Of a stretch of 64,000 nt of DNA, positions 32,731-45,199 are shown in pieces (position 1 is the stretch's first letter; every line of letters starts with the position of its first letter). The translations under genes and the position numbers were made by a program. Below the pieces are notes generated by a model. The model was not told where the DNA came from. It saw only the letters and a program-made list of their open reading frames with translations, and ran no database searches. Origin of the DNA: Pinus tabuliformis (lineage: Eukaryota; Streptophyta; Pinopsida; Pinales; Pinaceae); assembly GCA_031772625.1 (NCBI GenBank), contig CM062814.1, forward strand, positions 367,793,781 through 367,857,780, read 5' to 3'.

Positions 32731-33299
32731 AAAATTTAGCATGTCTAACAAAACCTCTGACATGGCATAATTCTTTTGACTCTAGAAAATTGTAATACCC
32801 TCAAAATGACGCTAGAGAGGCTCTCTGAGAAGGAGAAAATCACAATTCACAACATTCATATTCAAGAATTAACAAATTTAATTCAATGCGCACTTGTGGA
32901 GTGAAAAAGATAAAAAATTAAAAAGTCTGAAATAAATTGCTTTCTGGTTAATGCTTGGTTTGGCAAGTAATGCAAAAAGGCAATGAGAATGTGGAAAGAG
33001 TCAAACAAGGATAACATAAAGATAAAAGCTTATAAGCATATATTAAGCAAGAAAAAGGATGATTTCATGGTTTCAAGGAGGGAAAAAATAAATTTTCCTT
33101 GGGAAAAATAATCCCAAACTACTTTGGAAAGAGCACTAACCAAGAAAGATACAAACTCGAAATAGTATTACAACTTCTAAATGGTTTGAATATGAAAGAC
33201 AACTCTATGAGCAGGATCCCAAGGTTAACCCTCCCCCCTTGGTCAACACTGATACTGAACTCTTCACGGTGCAAGAGGTAAAGATGGGTATCAAGAAGT

Positions 33300-34600
33300 T
33301 GTGTGTTGGAAGAGAAAAAAACTTAGCTAAACTCGAGGCATAATATCTAAAGTGGGGCTCAATGATCCTTGCACCTCACATTACAAAATTTTTCAACAAA
33401 ATCATACAATAGGGGCTCCCCATAGATTGGACAACTAGTTTGGAAATAGCTCTTTTTAAGAGCGGTGATGTCAATAATGCCTCCAATTATAGGACCATCA
33501 TGATAAACCCCTTGTTTGCAAAGCTATTTCGAAGCATGCTAGAAAATAAAATTAGAAATTGGGCAAAGGAAAGAGATAAGTGTGCTAAAGGGAAAGCATG
33601 TTTTAGACCTAAACATTCCACAGTTGATCATTGTATAGCTTTAAGGCACATCATTGAAACGTTTGGGAGATAAAGGAAGAATATTTTATTACTTTCTTGA
33701 TTTCAAAAAAAGTGTTTGACACGGTTCCTAGGGATAAGCTATGGCATGGAATGGAGAAACTTGGGGTTCCTAAACATTTCAGAGTAGATATTCATAGGTT
33801 GTATGAAGAGGTGAAAGTAAAATTAGAACTTCAACGACATTTCTGAAAGTTTTAGAAGCGATATTTGGGTCAAGTGAGGTTGCCCGCTATCTCCTACCCT
33901 TTTTTGAGTATATATCGACAAGCTTGAGGAGTGGTTAAATTCGAAAGTGGGTGATGGTATATATTTGGAAAAGTTTGTTATAAGGATTATTTTTTATTAT
34001 ATATGACCTTATTCTGATTGGTAAATCGGCTCTTGGTTTGCAAGAGCACTTACTATCCCTTGAGCATTTTTTTTGAAGTGTGGGGATGCAAGTCAATATC
34101 AGCGAAATGAAATTAGTAGTTTTCTCTAATAAAAGAAAACATAAGTTCTACTTTTAAGGAAACATTTTGGAAGAAGTTACAGATTACAAATACCTCGGAA
34201 CTGAATTCAGCAAAAATATAAGCTTGGATGGTTGTAGAATGAAAGGAATTTTGGGGGTTTGGAAAGAATTTCATTCTTTTCAAAATAGGTGTAGAGAGGT
34301 GGAGTTATGGGACTCGAAAACCACTCAAACTCTTTTTGGGCTTCTAGTGATTTCGGTGACTCTCTATGGTTGTGAAATATGGGCCAAAAGTACATTCGAC
34401 ATGCAGTGGAGACAAATTGGGAAAATTCGAAAATATTTGATAACAAACAAATTCAAGATTAAAAGTACAATTCCTTATGCTATATTGTTAAGTGAAATAG
34501 GGGTTTCTCCTATTAAGCAATTGCTATGGTGTGAGTCATAAGGTATTTAAAACAATTAAGCAAATGGAAGAGGGTAGATGGACTAAGATTGTTTTTAATG
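33300..34600 (+). pseudogene. LINE A reverse transcriptase, broken
   Basis: The longest open piece (33440-33673) holds the fingers region with FKSGDVNNASNYRTIMINPL and KHSTVDHCIALRHIIETFG. Palm sequence follows after a frameshift (VFDTVPRDKLWHGMEKLGVP near 33712). The catalytic block near 33990 reads Y-DLILIGKS, one codon short of YADD. A thumb/connection part is open at 34167-34541 (KYLGTEFSKN, YGCEIWAKST). The segment ends at '[11 protein letters not shown]' just before the 3' microsatellite. Confidence 0.82.
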
Positions 34601-34706
34601 ACAGATTGTGAAACAAAAAAAAAAACGTGGATGCAACAAAATAACAAATGGTTTGGTAAATGAGGTATTTACTTGAACATGTGTTCCATAAACAACAAAG
34701 AGATAA

Positions 34707-34726
34707 TACATACATACATACATACA

Positions 34727-34812
<86 letters not shown>

Positions 34813-34839
34813 CATATATATATACATACAAATATATAT

Positions 34840-34908
<69 letters not shown>

Positions 34909-34953
34909 TACATATATACATATATACATATATACATATATATACATATATAC

Positions 34954-34986
<33 letters not shown>

Positions 34987-35031
34987 GATATACATATACA
35001 TATATACATATATACATATATACATATATAT
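34707..35031. repeat. (TACA)n/(TA)n/(TACATA)n compound microsatellite
   Basis: It starts as (CATA)n to about 34755, becomes pure (TA)n to about 34808, then irregular TACATA and TATATACA units. All long open frames here are translated microsatellite (Tyr-Ile or His-Ile repeats) and not genes. It marks the 3' end of LINE A. Confidence 0.97.
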
Positions 35032-35290
35032 ACACCACATGACATGATTTCGGCCACTTTTTTAATTTATTGGCCCAACTTCAGATGACCTAGTCTGCTT
35101 GACCCTTGCTCTCTGACCTAGTCACGGTCGGTCCCCTTCATTGGTAAATCAACCTACTTGACCTAGACACAGTCCCAAACCACGTGGCAGTATATTATTG
35201 TAACAACACCGTTCATCTTCCATGTGGTAGTGACTCAGTGACGTAGGTGTAGTCATCTCAAAGCTTAGCAGGTGTCAACCCTATCGATTA
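35032..35290 (+). repeat. LINE A leader-type monomer lying after the LINE 3' end
   Basis: 'caccacatgacatgatttcggccac', 'ctgacctagtcacggtcggtccccttcattggta' and 'ggcagtatattattgtaacaacaccgttcatctt' match the monomers at 30640-31330. Either the LINE inserted into an existing array or another copy was joined behind it. Confidence 0.65.
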
Positions 35291-36420
35291 ATGTGTGAAT
35301 TTTTGTTATTTATTTTCCCAAACCCAGACCCTTGATGCTCTATTATTGTGCTCTTTGTGAGAAATCTACCTCTCACCATGTAACTCCTTCTTCCATTGCA
35401 TAGTGATAAGGTGACGCCTAGGTGTCTAATCCAGAGTTTCCATGAATAATTCATCGTTAAGCTCAATGTATTAGGTTTATCTAATTAGAGCTATAAGGTT
35501 TCATTCTTAGCTAGCTTCTCCGCGATATGAATTTGTTCAGGATCATACAATAGTCTGATTAAGGAGGTCTTGGCAAATTATGAGAAGTTTGATGGATCTT
35601 GGATCCAATGGCTTTTATCCGGTCTTTCCCCTTTCTTACACACTCTACCCATCTAGAGTGGATTTAGAAATGGCTTGGCCATAGTGGTTTTACAACTAGC
35701 TCGAGCTCTGTTACCGTCCTTCCAAAGTCAAAACGACTCACTAGAGTGTCCATTGGTGTTATCCCTCCCAAGCTTACGATAAGGCTACTCATTCTAAGTC
35801 CACCAAGTTCTTAGAATACAAAAAAGGACATAGGAAGATTGGCATTTGGCACACAAATGGGGAAATTCTCCTAAAGGTTCAAAAAATAACATCATTCATA
35901 TGGATAGGGGTGCACTAGGTGAGTTATTGGTCTTTAAACACTTTCCACTTGGGGATAAGGAATTCTAGGCCGGACGCGCAAAGGCAAGAACTTGATGCGT
36001 ATTGAAGGGCCTTTGTCTCTCTTTCCAATAATAGGGATGTGCTACACATTGACCATGGTGGGATGAATTCATCTATTTGTCAAGTCAATCTTGAGGTACT
36101 ATGCAGGGTAAGGCTTTTGGCCTCAGAAAGTTCAATGACAATGCAATGCAAGACAATTCCTCCCATGAGGTTGTGCCCTACCTAGGAGAGTACATTCCAA
36201 CACAGGTTACACAAGCCCTCATGTGGAGTTACATCCTAAAAGCTAAGAGATAAGAATATCCTTAGCATTTGTAATGGACATTCACATTTTGTAGAACGGG
36301 ATTGTGGCCCTCATCATCTCATAGACTGGATTGGGAGTTTGTCCTTGATGTAACCTATTAATTCCAATAAAATAAGTCCTTTGTTAAACATTATCATAGT
36401 TAATACAGGTCTTGGTGGAC
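35291..36420. other. unclassified sequence, moderate G+C
   Basis: Less A+T-rich than its flanks. Broken plus-strand frames near 35550-35640 and 35810-35930 look faintly coding (for example YEKFDGSWIQWLLSGL), but I recognise no family. 'aataaaataagtcc' near 36370 could be a poly(A) signal. It may be part of another decayed element. Confidence 0.4.
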
Positions 36421-36587
36421 TCTGTAAATGCTTTCACACTTTACAATTTATATTATTATTTTTTTATTTTTTATATTTCTATTTATTTTTAAAAATAAAA
36501 TATTTCTTTTATATTTTACTTTGTAAATTTGTCATAGATAATAAAATTTCCAAAACCATTAGTTAGCATGAACAATATTTTTTACAA

Positions 36588-36621
36588 AAGAATTTATGGC
36601 AATTTATTGCCATAAATTCTT
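36588..36621. repeat. 16-bp perfect inverted repeat, 2-base loop
   Basis: AAGAATTTATGGCAAT (36588-36603) and ATTGCCATAAATTCTT (36606-36621) form a perfect hairpin. It lies in non-coding DNA with no adjacent gene. Confidence 0.85.
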
Positions 36622-39600
36622 GTTGTTATTAATTTTCTTATAGAAATAAGTTTATAATTTTATTATAAATTACATATAAATTAATTATGGTTTCAATGAG
36701 TAAGGATTTCAAAATCTACAACAATTAGGATTTTCCAGCTTAATGTTGTGAATAGAGGCAATATTGCATTAATTACACACTCCAACTTCTTAAGCAAGCC
36801 ATTATTAATTGTTTGTACAAAATCCCAAGGAAATTTAATATAGTAGAACCTCTCCATTAATGGTGCTTTAATATTTGCATTTATTTATTTTTGAAATTGG
36901 TTAGGCTAGTCATTGTCTACCTTTTTCATCTGCATTTGGCACTTGTCTGTCTCTTGTTTTGACATAGCTCAACTTTAACATAAGAAAAAAAAGGAATTAC
37001 ACATCTTATGATAAAATGGACCATTTTTCTAAATGAAATTTTCTTATATATAAATTAATTTTATAAATAATAACGAGGAACTTACCATGAAGTAACTTAT
37101 TAGAATTGGAATCATCTCAAATCCTTAGGAAATTGTTGGGTGGGGAGCCATGCGACAGGAATCTAATAATAATAATGATAATTTTATTTTAAGATTATGG
37201 CTAATATATATATTTCTCTCCTTTATATGTATACCTTGTTAATATGAAATTGAGATTTATAATTTCTCCATTCCACATACAAAACAAATATATGAAAGAT
37301 AAACAATTTAGTAATGTGAAAAATTTTCAAACTATAAATGCATATAATATACTTAGTAGGTACTCCTTCAAATCAAGAGTGATGAGTGTTTACTTATTGT
37401 TTCAAATTAAAAATGGGCGAATGTTTACTCACTCATTATTAAAGAAAAATAAAGCGTAATAATAAAATTATTAGGAAATGTTAAGATTCAAGTGATGGAA
37501 AAATTATCACATAAATTAAATAACTCACTTTAATTTAAACTAAATATTTCCATTTAGAAAAATATATTATAGTTATTTTATTTTTAAAATATAATTACAT
37601 TTTAAGTTATTTATAATAAAAAATTCAGTTAATCAAATTCACTTTTAAATAGCATTATTATAAAAATATTCACATTAAAATCTTTGTATTAGTAAAAACT
37701 TGATAACCTTAGTTTTATAATTATATTGCATATTTAAATTACTAAGAAATAATAAATAAATATACATCGCTATAATATCACATTGAAAATAAAATATAAA
37801 TAAGAAGGCTCATGCAACAATTATCCAAGTCATAACAACCTTTACAAGAAAAGAGTCTTATTTTATTAAAATGTAATGAATTATCTTCATCTTGGAACTA
37901 GGAAAGGTTTAAGGGTTTTACATATGTTGATTATGATGCGTGTAAATCGAATATTTATTTATATATCATAAATAAAAACTAAATATATTTAGTTTTAGGA
38001 TGTGGTTACGGAGCTTCATGTTCAAAATCCATGATAACTATATCATAAATAAAAACTAAGTATATTCAATTTTAGGATGTGGTTATGGAGCTTCATGCTC
38101 AAAATCCATGATACCTATGATGTAGTGGGGAATGGACACCTTAACTTAAATTTTATTTTAACAAGCCATTTTTGGCATGGCGTTTTACACTATTCTTGAT
38201 ACTACCATATTAATAAATATGATAATATTTACATTAAATTATGTATTTTTAAATATTTCCTTTAGGTGTTTAAACGACTTTTAAGGTAGAATGATATAAA
38301 ATGTTGAATTGAAAAATTGAATGGGCTTAATTTTGATTTTTTCGACCAATTTATAGCTAGATCATAACCTAACCAATTATTTTATATAATAGGAAATATC
38401 TAAATTTTTAGTCCAGTTCGTATAGAAGTTCAGCCTTTGGGGATTCTTAAGATAACTCCCACGCAAAATTTCTTTAACTAATTATGATAAAGTCCCACCT
38501 TAAATTGTGTTCAACCTAAGGCGTTACTGGGTATTTTTTTGTTTAGGAATGGCCATCTTTGACATAAAGACTTCTTAACTATGATTAACTTACACGGTCA
38601 CTCATTATTGTTGGACCCGCATGAGATGTGCAATGGAAACCATAATTACCTTTGGAGAGATGAGAAAGAAAGAGAGAAAATGTTAAAGTTTACAAGGCTA
38701 AATATAACCTATGGCACCTCTTTTAAAGTGCATAACTTGAAAAATAGTATGCACCTCAAGAGATTTAATCCTCTTCAAAATGGATCTATATTGGTTTTAT
38801 ATATGCATATAGAATGTGTAACTTTTCATTTTTAAAATTGTATTTTTGAATGCATAAATGGATATAATGCCTTGAATGCTTGGATTGTGTAAACTACACC
38901 ACATAAATTTGCAACTCCAACAAATATTTTCTAGACAAAATTTAAATTTAAATTCAAAATTGGAATTAGTGACTCCAGGAAAATGAATCCAAATTAATTA
39001 AAAAATTAAAAGGAGATAGCTAAAATTCTAAACAAACCCACTTATTTATGTTGATTGTAGAATATCATAGAATATGAAGGCCACTCTAGTGAAATATTCT
39101 CTTTATTTAATCTCATTATCAACACACACAGACTCTAATCATTTCCTCTGTACAATTACATTTTTTGTCCGCGAGTGCCCACGAGGACCTATGGTAATCC
39201 TTATCCTCATTAGCTTGAATGTTATATCTTGGATATAATATGTATATAAGATTTTGACATATTGATATGATTTGAAAAAATGATTTAGCCAGGTGGTTCG
39301 AGCAACATTTGTCAGACAGGCATGATTCAACACAAGTGTGAGACTATTGGAAGCCTAAACACATTTCCTCCCCTCCATCCATTAATTTGTTATCTTTCCT
39401 TTGATGCAACATTTTTACAGTAACACAATAAGAATGTTCAATTCCTTTGCTGTATCATTGCACCTTTAGGGGCAATTGGTAGTATTTAGAGTTTCCATAT
39501 AGTGAAAACAAAATTGTTTGAGCCAAATCAATGGCTTAATTTGGGGATAGTGCTAGTCTCATAGTAATAAACAAACAATTATGCCACAACTAGAATTCAC

Positions 39601-40120
39601 CAAAGCAAGTCGAGGGTCAAGAATTCTCTCCTCTCAAAAAATTGTTTCACAACCCACTCCCGAATCTAGATTATGCAACGCAATGTGTTCATATGTTCCC
39701 TTATTTTATTTGACTAGTAATTTATTATTGAAAACTACCCACAAACATTCATGATAATATAATTATAATTATAATTATAAGAACCAAATATCAATTTTTT
39801 GTAAATATGGATTGTACTGCAATCTTAAGTAAAATTTATGTGATCTTATGCATTTAGTGAAATTACCTACATCTTTAACACTTCATAAAACTTGTGTGCA
39901 GCTTTGCAAAACTTTTTGCAATTGAATTCATATTGTGGAAAGACACTGTTAATAAAGCATGTGACTCTCCCAACTTGTGTTTTTTGAACTACAATAGATT
40001 GATTCGTTAATACTCAATAGGATATTCAATATTAAAATTTATTTAAAAAGATGACCAATTTAAAAAAATAAATTAAAAATTATAGAGACATATCTCCAGC
40101 ATACACCCTTTACAAATCAG
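36622..40120. other. A+T-rich non-coding DNA
   Basis: No gene or RNA recognised apart from the small duplication at 37962-38113. Frames at 38581-38835 (plus) and 39139-39333 (minus) show no domain. Confidence 0.55.
37962..38113. repeat. tandem duplication, two units of about 77 bp
   Basis: 'tatatcataaataaaaactaa' starts at 37962 and again at 38039. Each runs through 'ttttaggatgtggtta(c/t)ggagcttcatg' to 'caaaatccatgata'. Confidence 0.85.
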
Positions 40121-40254
40121 GTCATTCCATCGGGAAAGTACTTATGGGTCCCAAGGGAAACAAGTCAGGAATTGGGGTTGTTTGGTGTGTGCTTTTGATT
40201 AACACGCCTTAATCGCTATCGAACCTGACTATAATCAACCTCATCTATTGTTCC

Positions 40255-40432
40255 CACTAGAATAGGTCGGGAGGTTAGGAATCATACCTCCTTCTCCCTT
40301 TTACTTTTTGTCCACGCACCTCTCATTGTTGACTAACTATTGAGCCCATAACATAAGGTTGGGAGGTTGGGTCTCTTTTGGCTACAAATAAAAAATAAAA
40401 TTGTAAAGTAAACATTAGAAAACAAATATATA

Positions 40433-40494
<62 letters not shown>

Positions 40495-41045
40495 ATTTCT
40501 TAATTATATTTATTTACATTCTGATTGGTTCAGAGCATTTTTTGTCTTATTTTGCAATGGTATTATTGCCACTAGATCGTCTGTTTGGAGGGGTGTTGAG
40601 TTAATAAAGTGTATGGTGGGGAGGGTGGATAGTCGTAAAATCATCTGTTTGTAGTGGTGTTGAATTAATACAATGCCCGATAAGGACCACGTGTTATCAT
40701 CTATATTATTTCGTAGATGGCTTGGGACATACGAGCATAAAAAATTAATATTTTATAAATCTTTACACAAATTTCATGTAGTGCCCCTTCTTTTCACACC
40801 ATGGTTGGAAGTTTGGGTTATCTCACTTTGTGTGTTGTCAAACAAAAATAGGGTCCGAACTCCGACTAGTTGGGCTTAGGAAGCTCTCACTGCGAGTCCC
40901 ACTTGAACAAATCGAGAGGTCAGGATCGATATGGCGTCGGGAGTCGAGCCTCCTTCTCCCTATTTTTTTCTTTTCCATGCACGTCTAACTGTTGAATAAC
41001 TATTGGGCCCACAATGTTAGGTGAGGATGTTGTGTCTTTGTTCAC
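40255..41045. repeat. direct repeat pair of about 130 bp flanking a (TA)n tract
   Basis: 'gggaggttaggaatcatacctccttctcccttttactttttgtccacgcac' near 40268 recurs in changed form near 40915 (to 'cctccttctccctatttttttcttttccatgcacg'). Both copies run on to 'gttga(c/a)taactattg(a/g)gcccata/caa'. A (TA)n run lies between at about 40431-40490, followed by 'attctgattggttcagag', which recalls the start of LINE A. It may be a related monomer-type leader. Confidence 0.55.
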
Positions 41046-42062
41046 TTTGTATCTCTTCTTGTGACCCTACATTCCTTCAATCTCGACAATGAGGTTCATT
41101 CAATAGTCCTTTTGCATTGTAAGCATCGATGACTCACTTCCCCTTTATTGAGCTCATTAAATATATCAATTCTCCTTTTGTATTAGTGGTATTAGAAGTT
41201 GTAAATATGATTATTGATAAGAGCTTCTCATCTCCTGAGCTTTGACCTCTCATCTCAAAAATTCCTTTGACCCTCCACCCTAGACCCTGTCATGACTTGG
41301 TTTTCAGTTGGCATCAGAACTAATAAAGCTATTTAAGTGTATCGAAGTACCCCTGAATATTTGACTACCCAACTTCTAAGTCCTCTATTTTTAAATAAAA
41401 CAATAATTTTGCTCGACTTGAGCGCCTTCAATTATTCTTGTTTTGTCTAATAAAATGAATCATTTGTTTAGTTTCATTGTAGGTTTTAAATATAGGTTTT
41501 CCCAACTATGATGTTGATATTTCCTTGTTTTTTGAAAAATGGTTGAGAGGAATTTTCACATTAATTTGGAATTCATTGCATGTAATATGAATTAAACAAC
41601 TCGATGTAAAAGACTTTCAAAAACTTTTATTTCTTGTTAAACCTCCTATGTCAACTATTCTCTCAAAACACAACCTGAAAACCTAAACTTCAACTTGAAT
41701 TTTAGCAGTTTTCTCTATAAGCTGCAAATTTTGGTAAGTGGTGATATTTCAAAAGGTTTCTTATTATTCAATTAGACTGGTCCTCATAAAAAATATTAAT
41801 TATTATTTTTATTTCCCATAAAGGCCACAAAATGGGTAAAAAGAACAAATCCCCTACTTCGAGGTAAGAAGTTCAACAGATTAAAGAAAAACTAAAAGAG
41901 GTAGAAGATCTAGAACTAGGATGTTATTATATGTACTCAACTTTGATTTCCAACAACACTTTCAAAATCCAAAACACAAGTGCGATGAAATGGGAGGAAA
42001 TTTATAATTTCTTTCGGAATAGGCAGTGGCTAAAGTCAGAAAGTTCTATTAAGGAGAAAAAT
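41046..42062. other. non-coding DNA, nothing recognised
   Basis: No open frame of note. A short coding-like stretch near 41830-42050 ('atgggtaaaaagaacaaatcccc' onward) has no recognisable domain and carries stops. Confidence 0.45.
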
Positions 42063-42571
42063 CACTGGTACAAGATGTCTAATTAGTTACTAAAAAGATG
42101 ACTAAAATTTTCATATAAATGACCATTTTTCAATTAGTGACCAGTAGTAACTAATTTACAATATCTTATAATGTGACCAAATTTTAGTCATTTTTCACTT
42201 AGTCATTAATTTTTTGTCTCAATTTTATGATCTAGTAATATCATAAAATTGGTCATTAATTTAGTCATTAATTGCCATAATTAATAACTAAATATACAAC
42301 AAAATATATTACTATATGATCACCCTAGAAAACCAATTAATGACCGAAGAAATACGACCAAAAATGTTAGTCGTATTATAAGATATTGTAAATTAGGTAC
42401 TAATAGTCATATGTATGCAAATATTAGTCATCGTTTGAAACCAATTAATGACCAAAGAAATATGACTAAATTTTGGTTGTGGTCTAAGATACTGTAAATT
42501 ATCTACTAATAGTCGTATATATGAAACATTTAGTTGTCATTTGTAATCATAAATTTATCCTTTGCAGTAGC
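42063..42571. mobile_element. CACTA-like MITE, copy 1
   Basis: It starts CACTGGTACAAGATG and ends near '...tttgcagtag'. The right end, reverse-complemented, resembles the left end (matching 'aatttacagtatctta' and 'atatatacgactattagtag' blocks), so the element is a long imperfect palindrome. Short units such as 'attaatgaccaaagaaatatgac' repeat inside, like CACTA subterminal repeats. There is no transposase. CACTGGTA ends are typical of one CACTA/CACTG branch. Confidence 0.6.
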
Positions 42572-42675
42572 CATTTATCTTTTTTTAGTAGTTTCATATT
42601 TTCTATATTCAAGCTTCTGTGACCCATAATGAATTAAACAAAATCTTTCGGTAGAAATCACATGAGAGATTTTTT

Positions 42676-42722
42676 TGGCCAACGCATTTCGAACCAACAA
42701 GTGTGGTTCATCATTAGGACCA
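42676..42722 (-). ncRNA. second hammerhead-like motif, decayed core
   Basis: Minus-strand order: UGGUC (stem I), CUAAUGA (core, one change from CUGANGA), stem II GAACC/GGUUC, GAAA, A-(UGCG)-U, U, then GGCCA. UGGUC pairs with GGCCA over five positions, one of them a G-U pair. Compared with 29705-29747 the stem I sequence differs while pairing is kept. The core A-for-G change would be expected to inactivate it. It lies in an insert of about 115 bp found only in unit 1 of the duplication. Confidence 0.45.
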
Positions 42723-43163
42723 GATATAAATGACTAATTTAGTAGTTTATATTTATTTCATTTACTTTCATTAATAATCATTATAAACAACTAATTTAGT
42801 CATATATTCATTTTATTTGTGTTCATCATTAGTCATGATAAACTACTAATTTGGTAGTTTTAGATTGATTTTATGTATTCATTGTTAATCAACATAAATT
42901 AATTAGTATGATTTTGTGACTAAATTAAAAAAATCCATACAATGTGCATATTTATGTATTATAAAAATGCAAAGTTACATATGTTAATAATGATACTAAA
43001 CAATATCAAGTGAAACTATAAATAATTCCACCCACATAAATTATATTATATGAAATGTCAAATATTACAATATTAGTTTCCAACTTAATATTGATTGGAC
43101 TAAAATTTACACATGAAAATTTGTTTCATTACTTCAACATGTTATGACTGTGTTACCAAGGAA

Positions 43164-43678
43164 CACTGGTACAAAATGACTAATTAATTACTAAAAAAAT
43201 AACTCAAATTTGCATATAAATGACCATTTTTCGGTCGGTGATTAGTGGTAGCTAATTTACGTTATCTTATAATGCGACCAATTTTTAGTCATTTTTAGTT
43301 TAGTCATTAATTGGTTGTCTCAATTTTATTGTCTAGTAATATATTTAGTCATAAATTTGGTTATTAATTTAGTCATTAATTGCCATAATTAATAACCAAA
43401 TATACAACAAAATATATTACTATATGATCATCTGAGAAAACCAATTAATGACCAAAGAAATATGACCAAATTCTTGGTCGTGTTATAAGGTACTGTAAAT
43501 TAGCTACTAATAGTCATATATATGCAAATTTTATTCATTGTTTGAAACCAATTAATGACCAAAGAAATATGACTGCATTTTGGCCATGTTATAAGACACT
43601 ATAAATTAGCTACTAATAGTCATATATATGCAAAATTTAGTCGTCATTTGTAACCATAAATTTATCATTTGAGTAGTG
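43164..43678. mobile_element. CACTA-like MITE, copy 2
   Basis: It starts CACTGGTACAAAATG and ends 'tttgagtagtg', so the ends read CACT...AGTG. The internal palindromic arms match ('tagctaattta(c/t)...tcttataa'). It lacks coding sequence. Flanking 3-bp target duplications were not evident. Confidence 0.65.
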
Positions 43679-44135
43679 ATTTATATTTTTTGGTAGTCTC
43701 ATATTCATTATATAAACGACTAATTCAGTATTTTATATTCATTTCATTTACTTTCATTAATAGTCATTATAAATTACTAATTTAGTCGTATATTCATTTT
43801 ATTTGTGTTCATCATTAATCAATATAAACTACTAATTTAGTAGTTTTCGATTGATTTATGCATTTATTATTAATCAACATAAATTAATTAGTATGATTTA
43901 CAAAATGTCATACAATGTGCATGTTCATCTAATATGAAAACGCAAAGTTGCATATGTTAATTATGATAGTAAAAAATATCAAGTGCAACTATAAATAATT
44001 TCAACCACATAAATTATATTATATGAAATGTTCAGTAGTCCAATATAAATTTTCAACTTAATATTTGTTGGACTACAATTTACACATGAAATGATGTTTC
44101 ACCACTTCAAAACATTATCATTATGTTGCCAAGGC

Positions 44136-45199
44136 ATTTTAGGTGAATTTACCAACTCCGAAGACTTGACCATCAGTCTCTATGTGTGTGTATTATGCAG
44201 GATATTCGTTCTAAGGGTATCACTAGAACATATCTCTTCCCTCTCTCTTTGCATTTGTCACTCCAGTGTTATTGCTCTCCTCTCTTTTCAATTACTTCTT
44301 CTTACCATCAATACTGAGTTCATTTTTTGAAAACAAAAGAAAATTCAATGCAGAGTGTATGACATGAAATACAATGAGCACGAAAATATAATTAAAGTAG
44401 ACTATAAAGAGTTTATACGACACATTCCTAAACATCAGTAATGTCAAAGCCATTTTTCCCCATACAAGTAAGAAACTTGAACAAGTTTTCTTCTATTGGG
44501 CGATGGTGGTCACTATAATGTGGTTAGATGACCTATATAAAAAAAGAAAATAAAATGTCACCATAAAAAATCACACCTTAGTAACTCAGTATTCAAATTT
44601 TATGGAAAGCTTAAACACAATCATGTCAACTAAGTTACATGCTAAAAAGACCAAGTTGTAGATAACTTGTGAAAACAAATAATCGAAGGTGTGATGTTTA
44701 ATCCTTATCATTTTATTCGTAACAACATTTCATTTTCTAACATATGAACTTGGTCAAGTATATAAACAGCATGTGCTCAAATAACAACATGAAAGTAAAC
44801 TTTTACGATAGCCATGAAAATATTTTAACAAAAAATAGCTACAAGGATTCCAATGAATATCGTGTAATACTAATTTCATCTTCAAGCTTTGGTTGTTGTT
44901 TAAATGGACATGATACCAAGTATTTTCAATTTCATAGTTAAAAGACAAAACAAAATAAAAAAGAAACATCCAAAATACAATCAAACAATAAAGAGAGAAT
45001 ATCATAGAATGGACTTTGCAATTATAAAAAATATGTTTACTTGTCCACTAATGTTGTGTCTAGCATTCCTAAAACATTTGTTTGCCCAAAATAACCATGA
45101 GGTGAAAGAATGACAACATTAAAAACCATAGGAATCCCTAATACAAACATTTCCAAAGTCGATGGCCGACGTGCTTGAAGGATCTCTAAAAACAAATGA
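44136..45199. other. non-coding DNA between MITE array and TCP11 remnant
   Basis: Short frames at 44091-44330 and 44744-44941 (plus) and 44754-45005 (minus) show no domain. I see no RNA gene. Confidence 0.45.

Larger units (their letters stand above)
30158..34706 (+). mobile_element. LINE family A, copy 2: monomer-array leader, ORF1, endonuclease, reverse transcriptase; inactive
   Basis: It begins like the copy at 16441 and runs through tandem leader monomers (30500-31330), an ORF1 frame (31340-31798), an endonuclease (about 31880-32730) and a reverse transcriptase (about 33300-34560). It ends in a microsatellite from 34707. The reverse transcriptase pattern (FKSGDVNNASNYRTI, KHSTVDHCIALRHII, CEIWAKST) is unlike plant L1. 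It resembles apurinic-endonuclease LINE clades outside L1, but I cannot name the clade with certainty. Stops and frameshifts are frequent, and the catalytic YADD is damaged near 33995. Confidence 0.82.
42063..44135. repeat. tandem segmental duplication of about 1.1 kb containing the MITE
   Basis: Unit 1 (42063-43163) and unit 2 (43164 to about 44135) share the MITE and about 450 bp of the same right flank, ending in 'gtgttaccaagg' and 'atgttgccaagg'. The flank similarity shows a segment was duplicated, rather than a MITE inserting twice. Confidence 0.82.

Noticed and set aside
34536..35088. Long frames on both strands rich in Tyr/Ile/His
   Set aside because: They are translations of the (TACATA)n and (TA)n microsatellite, not genes.
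42063..44135. Possible CRISPR-like or satellite array
   Set aside because: There are only two long units and the short internal words are irregularly spaced. A MITE in a segmental duplication explains it.
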